From the NCBI GenBank assembly GCA_023393475.1, contig JAEWLC010000028.1:62001-126000 (forward strand): a stretch of 64,000 nt of DNA, in the 5' to 3' direction. This document shows positions 49,833 to 58,900 of the stretch, piece after piece; the first letter of the stretch is position 1; each line of letters opens with the position of its first letter. The stretch is from Pseudomonadota bacterium (GTDB taxonomy: Bacteria; Pseudomonadota; Alphaproteobacteria; Rhizobiales; Devosiaceae). Made by a program: the position numbers and the translations under genes. The notes below the pieces were generated by a model. That model was given only the letters and a program-made list of their open reading frames with translations. It was not told the origin of the DNA and searched no databases.

Positions 49833-51908
49833 TTACACCGGCCCTGCGGAGCCGGGAGCGCCCGGCAGGGTCTGCGGATGCAACTCGTTGGTCGACTGCT
49901 TGTCAGCCGGCACGAACACGCGCTCGCGGATGATGTTGTCCTCAGCCCAGTTGAACATGAAGATCGGGGCACCAGCCGGGATGTTGGCGAAGCGCTTGTT
50001 GATGATGAGCGCACCAGGGTACTGCGTCAGGCCCACCGAGTTGACGTTCTCGGTGAACAGCTTCTGGTACTTCTTCATCAGCTCCTTGCGCTCGGCCATG
50101 TCCGAGGACTTGATGAACGCGTTGACCGCATCCACCATCTCCTGCTCGTAGGGCAGCAGGTCGACGGTGCCATCGGTGCCGCCGCGATGCATCCAGCTGG
50201 TCCGCGGCCCGGTCGGAGCGAGCGTCGCGGTGCCCTGCACCACCGACACCATTTCCGAACCCTGGCGGCGAACCTGCCAGTCCCACTGGCCCGAATCCGC
50301 CATGTCGTCACGCGCGGTGCCGGTCTGGAAGTTGGCCACGACGCGCAGGCCGAGCTGTTCCATCTGGGCAATCACGCCTTCGGCGAGGTTCGTGTCCGTG
50401 CCGTAGTCGGAGTTGGCGAGGAGGGTGATTTCCACGTCAGCGCCGCCGTCCGCGAAGTTGCGGATGCCGTTGCCGTCCGTGTCCTTCAGCCCGAGGCCGT
50501 CGAGCAGAGCTTTCGCACTCTCGAGGTCGTACGAGTAGTAAACCGTCGAGTCCTTGTCGTAGAAGGCCGTGCCGGCATAGAGGCCGCCCGGATAGATGGC
50601 GGTGAACGGACCGCGCACCAGCGAGTCGCCGAGCCGCTGGCGATCGGTGGCGATCGAGACGGCCTTGCGGAAATCGAGGTTGCGGTTCAGTTCGCGCACC
50701 TTCTGGCCGCGCTCGTCCGGAGTGCCCCAACCGTTGCCGGAGAGGTTCATGTCGAGCGTGTAGCCGATGGTGCGTGCACCGAAGGCGAGACGGGCGGGGG
50801 CGTTCGGATCGGCGGAGCGCTTCAGCGCCTCGACATAGCTTTCGGCCTGTTCGAGGTTCGAGAAGTCGCCAGAGCCGGCAACAGCCTGCACGTCGCGGTC
50901 CGCCCAGGTCGAGAGGCGATAGTGCATCTCGTCGAGATAGGGCAGCTGGTTACCGGCCTCGTCCACCTTCCAGTAGTAGGGGTTGCGGCGCATCACCACG
51001 ATGTCGTCGGGCCGGTATTCGACCGGCACCCAGGCGCCCATGGTCGGAATATTGAGGTATTCCGGCGGGAAGGCGTTCTTGTACTGATCGTAGGTGTTGG
51101 CCGAATTGTACTTCGGGTGCTGCGGCTTCAGGATGTGGCTCGGGCCGGGGCAGAACGTGCCGTACGCCATGGCGTAGAGGTACTGCGTCGGCTTGGTTTC
51201 CTTGAACGTCCAGACGACGGTGTAGTCATCCACCTTCTCGAGCGTGGTGCCGGCACCGAAGGTCTCGGGCGTCGCGCCATTGAGCGGGGAGACGTTCGGG
51301 TCGAGGACGTTATCCTCCCAGTAGAACATCAGGTCATCGGCGGTGAACGGGGCGCCGTCCGACCACTTCGCACCTTCGATGAGGTGCATGGTCAGCTGGT
51401 GGCCGTCTTCGGACCATTCCCAGCTCTTGGCGAGGTTCGGCAGCGGCTCGAGCTCGTCGGCCTTCACCTGGAACAGCGGACCCGTGCGGGTCAGGCATTC
51501 GGAGAGGCCGATATCGATGCCGCCCCAGCCCTGCGACTGGCCGCCGATATAGTTCCAGCCTTCCGGCCGGCCACCGATCACGTGGCGCATCACGTCGCCA
51601 TAAACGCCGACGCCGTCGGGCATGTTCGCGGTCTTGTAGACCAGCGGCTCCTTGGGCAGGCGCTCGGCGACGGGCGGCAGCGTGCCGGCGTCAACATACT
51701 TGGACGTAACCCAGGCCGGCTCGTGGTATTCCGGCAGGGCCTTGAACTCGAACATATCCTTGATACCGACGAAGTTCGGCGTTCCCTGCGCCTCGAATGT
51801 CGGTGGATCGGGCGGCGTCGTCGGGGTGACGGTCTGCGCCTGTGCTGCCAGGATAGAAACGGACAGCAGAAGGCCTGCCCCGCCAAGGGCATATTTGGGC
51901 TTTCGCAT
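49833..51908 (-). CDS. agpA: Periplasmic binding protein, family 5 type (AgpA-like, alpha-galactosides)
   Basis: 691 residues from the ATG at 51908 with GGGAGG 4-10 nt upstream. Signal peptide 'MRKPKYALGGAGLLLSVSIL' cleaved after 'AAQAQ'. The SBP family 5 core carries 'LAKSWEWSEDGHQLTMHLIE', 'AKWSDGAPFTADDLMFYWED' and 'DFRKAVSIATDRQRLGDSLV'. It is much longer than dipeptide-binding proteins (about 530), a size found in AgpA-type proteins of rhizobia, which bind melibiose and raffinose despite the oligopeptide-like fold. Together with the MelA-type enzyme and MelR-like regulator the substrate assignment is good but indirect. Confidence 0.83.
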   Translation of the reverse strand: MRKPKYALGGAGLLLSVSILAAQAQTVTPTTPPDPPTFEAQGTPNFVGIKDMFEFKALPEYHEPAWVTSKYVDAGTLPPVAERLPKEPLVYKTANMPDGVGVYGDVMRHVIGGRPEGWNYIGGQSQGWGGIDIGLSECLTRTGPLFQVKADELEPLPNLAKSWEWSEDGHQLTMHLIEGAKWSDGAPFTADDLMFYWEDNVLDPNVSPLNGATPETFGAGTTLEKVDDYTVVWTFKETKPTQYLYAMAYGTFCPGPSHILKPQHPKYNSANTYDQYKNAFPPEYLNIPTMGAWVPVEYRPDDIVVMRRNPYYWKVDEAGNQLPYLDEMHYRLSTWADRDVQAVAGSGDFSNLEQAESYVEALKRSADPNAPARLAFGARTIGYTLDMNLSGNGWGTPDERGQKVRELNRNLDFRKAVSIATDRQRLGDSLVRGPFTAIYPGGLYAGTAFYDKDSTVYYSYDLESAKALLDGLGLKDTDGNGIRNFADGGADVEITLLANSDYGTDTNLAEGVIAQMEQLGLRVVANFQTGTARDDMADSGQWDWQVRRQGSEMVSVVQGTATLAPTGPRTSWMHRGGTDGTVDLLPYEQEMVDAVNAFIKSSDMAERKELMKKYQKLFTENVNSVGLTQYPGALIINKRFANIPAGAPIFMFNWAEDNIIRERVFVPADKQSTNELHPQTLPGAPGSAGPV

Positions 51909-52062
51909 GATACCTCCCATTGCGCTGGACAGCACAAAGCGTGCCGAAGAATGGGCCTCCCGCCCGGTTCCCCCTCGTCCAGTGTGCTGACCGTACGACT
52001 TGCAGCGGGCGCAACAATCCGATTATCTGGATGAGTATTTCCGGTTTTTAAAGGTTTCGGCC

Positions 52063-52974
52063 ATGGCCGTCACACTCACCAAGATCGCCAAGGCGCAACC
52101 GCCGGTGCCGCGGCCCGACAGGCAGTTCTACGCCAAGACCTCGGCCTTCGGCCGCTTCGGCATCCGCTGGTTCGACCCGCAGTTGATGGAGCAGGAACAC
52201 CTACACGGCCATATCGAGATGAACTGGCTGACCTCGGGCAGCATGGACTATCTCGTCGACGGCAAGCCGGTGACGGTGCCGTCGCGGCACCTGGTGCTGT
52301 TCTGGGCAGGTATCCCGCACCGCACGACCAGCATCGACCGCGGCCCGGCTGGAGACAGCCGGCAGTGCAATATCTACCTGCCGCTCGATTCCTTCCTCCA
52401 CATGCCCAAGCTCGGCAAGCTGACCGACACCATGATGGGCGGCGGCCTGATCGCCCTTCCGGAGGGCACGATCGGCGACGACACCCTGGTCCGCTGGTAC
52501 AACGACTATCGCCGCGGCGATGCCGAGCGCGGCGACATCCTGCGCTCCGAGATCGCGCTGATGCTGCGGCGCGCCGCGGTCGATGGCTGGGAAGAGTTGC
52601 TGCCGCCCTGGATCGAGGCGGTGAACCCGGCGATGCGCGGGGCGACGCCGCTCCGCTACGTCGTGGCCATGATCAAGCACATCCTCGAGAACCTGAGCGA
52701 ACCGCTGCGGGCAGAGGACATCGCCAAGGTGGTGGGGCTCCACCCCAACTACGCGCTGAACCTCTTCACTGCGGTGATGAACGTCTCGATCCATCGCTTT
52801 GTGCTGCGCATGCGGCTGATCCGCGCCAGGGCGCTGCTGTTCGAGGGGAGCCTCTCGATCGAAAACGTCGCCTTCGAGTCCGGCTTCTCGTCGCTGAGCC
52901 AGTTCTACGACCAGTTCGGCAAGGCCTATGGCATCACGCCCCGGCAGCTCAGGTCGCAGCACTTCCACGGTTGA
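52063..52974 (+). CDS. agpT: AraC-family activator, MelR/AgpT-like
   Basis: 303 residues from the ATG at 52063 (AAAGG upstream; an ATG at 52000 is less likely). N-terminal cupin-type sensor with 'QEHLHGHIEMNWLTSGSMDY', close to the MelR pattern around the melibiose site, and a C-terminal double helix-turn-helix ('LRAEDIAKVVGLHPNYALNL', 'LSIENVAFESGFSSLSQFYD', ending 'YGITPRQLRSQ'). Divergent from agpA, as agpT is from its operon in S. meliloti, so it should activate the alpha-galactoside operon on inducer binding. Confidence 0.86.
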   Translation: MAVTLTKIAKAQPPVPRPDRQFYAKTSAFGRFGIRWFDPQLMEQEHLHGHIEMNWLTSGSMDYLVDGKPVTVPSRHLVLFWAGIPHRTTSIDRGPAGDSRQCNIYLPLDSFLHMPKLGKLTDTMMGGGLIALPEGTIGDDTLVRWYNDYRRGDAERGDILRSEIALMLRRAAVDGWEELLPPWIEAVNPAMRGATPLRYVVAMIKHILENLSEPLRAEDIAKVVGLHPNYALNLFTAVMNVSIHRFVLRMRLIRARALLFEGSLSIENVAFESGFSSLSQFYDQFGKAYGITPRQLRSQHFHG

Positions 52975-52990
52975 ACGGCACTGACGGCGC

Positions 52991-55900
52991 CTAGCAGCCG
53001 CTCTTTTCCGGCCCGCCCATCGGGACGGAGAAGCCGCCCTTGACTGCGTGCTGCGTCGTCGTCGCGCCATAGACGCCGGCATAGTTCACCGTCAGTTGCA
53101 TGCCGGACGTCGGGCATTCGAACATCATGCCGACATCGAGCTTGCCGCGCAGGTCGTCGAAGGGCTCGATCATTTCGATCGCCGGCAGGCCTTCCGGTGC
53201 GGCGGCGAACTGGGTCTCGGCCACCCACTCGTCCTTCCACGGCGACCACTGGACGCCACCGCGTACGTAGCCGGTGACCTGATAGCCGTTGTCGAACTCG
53301 TGGCTGAGGCGCAGCTCGAAGCCCGGCGTCAGCGTCACGGCGGTTTGGGTCATCTCGGGATAGACGAGGTTGGCCAGCCCCACGCCGGTTTCGGTGGCTT
53401 CCGGAGTGTAGAGGACGTGACCCTCGATATCGAGAAGACCGATGGCCTTCACACCCTCCGCCGGATCCGTCGCGTAGCTCAACCGCACGCGCGGATTGAA
53501 CGCATAGATCTCGCGGTCGGCCTCGGCCCAGCCGCGGATGGCCTCGAACTCGATCGTCTTGTCGGTGAACACCGGCAGTTCGCCTACATCGGCGACGCCA
53601 AGGGCGATGCCGTCGAAGCTCGAATAAGCCTGCGAGTAGCCGCCGATATTGACGTAGCGCCGCGATTCCCAGGCGCCGGCAGTACCTGCCGCCGCGACGG
53701 AAACGCCGAAGCCACCATCCTGGTAAGCCGCCGACACGCTTGCCTGGTAGATGTCGCCGTTGGCCGAACCCAGCTCCTCGCCGTCGAGCGTCTGCTTGGT
53801 ATTGATCTGACCGTAGCCGCCGGCGGCGCCAAAGGTCACCTTGTCATAGACCACCGCCTGGCCGCCGAAGGCGAGCGTGCCCCATGTGTCTTCTGTCTTC
53901 GGGCTATCGAGCACCGTGCCGCGGTTGTAGATGCCGCCGCTCCCAGCGATCCAGACGCAACCGCGGTTGTCGAGCGCATCGCCGACAAGGCCATCGCCAC
54001 AACGGGCAGCCTGGTCGAGGAACTCGGTGGTGCGGCGGTCCGCCAGCTCGAACATGTGCGCCGCGCCGTGCGGGGTCAGCGTCGTGATCGCGTCGCCCAG
54101 CGCCTCGACGTCCGGCTGCAGGCGCAGCAGGTTGATCAGGTAATTGAACGGATCATCGATATCGATGGCCTGCTCGATGTTGTCGATGCCCTCGCCCATG
54201 CGCCAGACGTTGGGATCGGTGGTGCCGGAGGCTGGGTCCTGCAGCAGCCCCTCGAGCGAAGGCTTCTCGGCGAGCAGCACGAGGTCGGAGCCGATGACAT
54301 CGGTGCTGAAGATGAAGCCGACGGCTGGAGGATCGAGGTTCGGCAGGAACCCGCTGTCGGTCATCGTGCCGCCGGCGCTGGCAATGACGTAGCCGTCGTT
54401 GGAGAAGGCCTTGTTGATCGAAGTCAGCAGCAGCCCACCCGTGCCGGCGAAATCGCCGTCGCCGGTGATGTCGAGCAGGTCGTTGACCTGGTCGGGCGTG
54501 TTCTGGGCGTTGAGGTCGAGGTCCATGTAGTAGGTGCCGTCAACGGTCTGGGTCGTGTTGCCGGTGACGCCGGTTGTCTTGACGCGGGCACGATCGCCCG
54601 GCGACAGCAGGCCCTCGTTGGTAAGGAGGTTGCCGGCCCCGAGGATGACGCTGGCGTCGGAGATGAACAGGGCGCCGCTCTGGTTCAGGAGGCTGTTGGC
54701 GCCGGCGCCGAGATCGACATTGCCGATGATGTTGCTGGTACGGGTGAAGTTGGTGATCGCGGCGCCCTCGGCCCGCATCAGGTTGGTGATGGCGTCATCG
54801 CCGTCGCCGCCGAGGATTGTCATGCCGTTGAGCAGCGGCAGGCCGGAGCCGTAGATGCTGCTCTGCGCATAGAGCGTGCCGTTGCTGGTGAAACTGTTTG
54901 TGGCGCCGTCGGCGATCTGGACCGCCGCGCCGGTACCATTGGAGGCCCAGACGAGGCCGACGCCGTTGCCGTTCGTGCCGGCCTGGTTGAGCGCGAGCGT
55001 CACATTGCCGTTAGCGGTGCCACCAGCGCTCTGGCCGAAGATACCAACCGCGTTCATGCCGGTGACGACGACGTTGCGCGTCTGGGTGATCCCGACGGCG
55101 CCGGAGGTGCCATCGTGCCCGAGGCTGCCGGCGAAGGAGGCGTTCGCCGTGGCATCCGCGATGTCGGTAGCGAACATGCCGTTGCCGACGATACCGCCGC
55201 CGCCCGCGATCGACTGCGCGACGATGCCGTGCGCACCATAGCCAGCAGTGTGGATGTCGCCGGTGCTCGAGACCGTGACCACGCCGGAATCACCGCCCGC
55301 GCCGGTACCGCCGCCGATCGACAGGGGATTGAGCGAGTACCCTTCCTGGCCGAGTACGAAAGTACCGCTGGCCACGCCGACGAGGCCGCCGCCGCCACCG
55401 ATGGATTGCGCCACGATACCGAAGGCGCCGTTGCCGGTCGTGGTGACCCCGTTGGCATTGACGATCAGGTCGCCGCCGATGCCGCCGGCTCCACCGGCAC
55501 CGCTGCCGATGGTGATGTCGGTGCCGTTGGCGAGGACGACGCCGTTCTCGAACACGACGTTGCTGACGCCACCGCCACCGCCGATCGACTGGGCAACGAT
55601 GCCGTGGCTGAGGGCCCCCGCAGTCGTTACCAACTGGGCGGCTGTAAGGGTCGAGACAGGGTTGGTTACAGGATCGGCCACGGCATTGCCGAAGAACCCA
55701 CCATTGGCGAGCTGGCTGCCGCCGACGTTGATGACCAACTCGTCGCCCTCATTGGTCACCGACGTGACCGTCAGGTTCACGATACCGCCGCCGCCGCCGA
55801 TGGTCTGGCCGATGATGCCGATGGCGTTGGCAGCCGTCGTCTGCACCGTGCCCGCAGCGTCGAGCTTGAAGCCGCCGCCGCTGCCGGTGAAATTGAAGCC

Positions 55901-58900
55901 GCCAGCGTAGCCGCCGGCAGAGAGATAGAAGCCGTCCTCGGGCGGCTGGGCCGGATTCAGCACCAGCGCCGCGTCGACATTGCCCACCACGCCACCACCA
56001 CCGCCGATCGACTGGACGATGAGACCGATGGAGCCGACGCCCGTCGTCATGGTGTGGTCGGTATTGTAGTCGTTGTCGGCGAAGGTCGCGTTTGAGCCGA
56101 TGAAGCCGGAGCTGCCGGCACTGAGCTCGATATCGCTGCCCGAGAAGCCGAGTTCGTCAAGAATGACTGTCGCCGCCGCGCCACCGCCGCCGGCGATTGC
56201 CTGGGCAATCATGCCGTAGGACAGCGCGCCCTGCGTGATGTTGGTTTCACCGTTGATGGTGACCTTGACGGTGCCGCTCGCACCATCGACCGGGATTAGG
56301 GAGAAGGGATCGCAGTCATCGAGATCGCAATCGGTGCCGAGGCCGAGCTTGATGCCGTCGGAGCCGTCGCTGCCACTGCCGACGCCAACCGCGAGGCCAC
56401 CCCAGCCGCCGCTGCCGCCAACCGACTGCGCCACGACGCCGCTCGAGTTCGCGAGGGTGGTGAAGATCGAGCCGGTGCTCTCGACGGTCACGTCGCCGCC
56501 ATTGCCGCCCTTGGCTCCGGCACCGCCGACGACGTTGTCGACCCCGCCGCCACCGAAATCGAAGGCGCCCGCGATGCCGCCCGAACCGCCGCCGCCGCCC
56601 ACGCTCTGGGCGAAAATGCCGTTGGAGTTCGCACCGGTGACGGTGATGGTGCCGGAATTCGTGACTGTCACCGTGCCGCCGGCTCCACCTTCACCGCCGG
56701 ATCCGCCGACGCTGCTGGTCGCACCTTGGCCGCTGTCGCTGATCGTGCCTGCGATCGAGAAGCCGCCGTTGCCGCCGCCGCCACCGATCGACTGCGCGAT
56801 GATGCCGTGCGAGTTGTCGCCGCTGGTCTCGATGATGCCGAAGTTGTTGACCTCGACCTCGCCGCCGATGCCGCCCGTGCCGGCTTCGCCGCCGACCGAA
56901 CTCTTGGCGCCGTCGCCGTTGGTGCCCTGGCCTTCGAGCGCGGCCGCGATCGAGAAACCGCCATTGCCGCCCGAGCCACCGATCGACTGCGCGAGGATGC
57001 CTGCCGCGTTACCGCCCTCGGTTTGGATCTTGCCCCAGTTGTTGACGAGGACGTCGCCACCGTCGGAAGCCGCGCCGCCATTGCCGCCGCCGACTTCGTT
57101 GGATGTGCCGCCATCGATCGCGATAGCGAGGCCGCCGGAGAAACCACCGGTGCCGCCGCCGCCGCCGATCGACTGCGCGATGACGCCGACGGCGCCTTCG
57201 CCGCGCGTGTGGATGACGGGCGTGCCGAGCGTTGTCTGGGCGCTGCCGATATTGACCTCGACGTCGCCGCCACCGCCGCCGACATCGCCTTCGCCGCCGA
57301 CGCTCTTGGCTTCGCTGTTGGCCTTGATGGAGACACCGAGCCCGAGCGAGAAGCCGCCATAGCCGCCACCGCCACCCACCGACTGGGCCAGCACGCCATG
57401 CGAGAGCTGGCCGTAGGTGTCGATGTTATTGTTGACCCAGACCTTGACCTCGTCGCCCTCGCCGCCGCCCGCGCCCTTGCCGCCGACGGAGTCGGCAGAC
57501 GCATCGCCCTCGATGGAGCCGGCCGCTGCAACGGAGAATCCGCCCACGCCGCCACCGCCGCCGACGGATTGCGCGAGGATGCCGATGGAGTTGTCGGCAA
57601 GCGTCGTAATGGCGCCGTTGGAGGTGACATGCACGACGCCACCATCACCGGCAGCTCCACCTTCGCCGCCGGTGGAAGACGTCGATGCCTTGCCCTTGAG
57701 GGAGAATGCCGCAGCGCCCGAAAAGCCGCCCGTACCGCCGCCGCCGCCGATCGACTGCGCGAGGATGCCGTGTGAGCCGAGGCCCAGGCGACCGGCGCCG
57801 CCGGTCTCGATCGTGGCGCTGTTGATCACCTCTACGTCGCCGGCATTGTTCGTCGTGCCGCCACCGCCGCCGATCGACAGGCCGTAGGTATCGCTCTGCA
57901 TCGAGAACGACGCGGTGACCGAGAAGCCGCCGGTACCGCCGCCGCCCGAAATCGACTGCGCAAGGATGCCGTGGGATTGCTCGCCCGCCGTGGTGATCTT
58001 GCCGAAGATGTCGGTGACCGTGACCTTGCCGCTTCCGCCGCCGTCGCCGCCGCTGCCGCCAAGCGCGGCGACTGCAGCGACCTGGTTGATCGACGCGGAG
58101 GCACCCAGCGAGAAGCCGCCCGTGCCCCCGCCACCACCGATGGACTGGGCGAGAATGCCGACGGACTGTTTGCCGGTAGTGGTGATTTCGCCCGTATGGC
58201 GGACGGTGACGTCGCCGCCTTCGCTACCCTCGCCGCCGCTGCCGCCAAAGGCGAGGGCCGCGGCCGGACCCTGCATCGAGAATGCGAGAGCGCCGGCGAA
58301 CCCGCCGCTGCCCCCGCCACCGCCGACCGACTGGGCGAAGATGCCATGCGAGAAGTCGCCGTCGGTGGCGATATTGCCGACATTGGCCACGTCGACCGTG
58401 CTGCCGAACGCGCCGTCGCCGCCGCCACCACCGAAGGCGAGGCCAAAGTTGGGACCTTGCAGCGAAAGGGTGCCGGTGCCGGCAAAGCCGCCATTGCCGC
58501 CACCGCCACCGAGGGATTGCGCGGTAATGCCGTTGCTGAAGGTGCCGGTCGTCTTGATGTTGGCGGTGCTCTCGACGTCGACGATGCCGCCGTTATTGCC
58601 CTCGCCACCGGCTCCGCCGAAGGACATGCCGAGTGCGCTGACAAGTCCGCCGCTCACGTTGATCGCAAAGCCGCCATCGCCGCCGCCACCGCCAATGCTG
58701 CTGGCCAGGATGCCGGCCGAACCGGTGCAGGTCGCGCAGCCCGTGGTGATGTGGGCGAGGTTCACGACCTTGACGTCGCCGCCGACCCCACCGGCTCCGC
58801 CCTTGGCACCAAAGCTCATCCCCAGCGCCACCCCGGTTGAACCCGAAACCGAAATGGCAAAGCCGCCATTGCCGCCGCCGCCGCCAATCGACTCCGCCAC

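Noticed and set aside
49797..52034. A 745-residue plus-strand frame opposite agpA
   Set aside because: Arg/His/Val-rich antisense composition with no family likeness; agpA has signal peptide, domain and ribosome site.
53048..56095. A 1015-residue open frame on the plus strand opposite the autotransporter, and similar long ones up to 61 kb
   Set aside because: Low-complexity Ala/Asp/Val or Pro-rich antisense of the glycine-rich repeats; no start signals, no domains. A shadow of GC-rich repeats.
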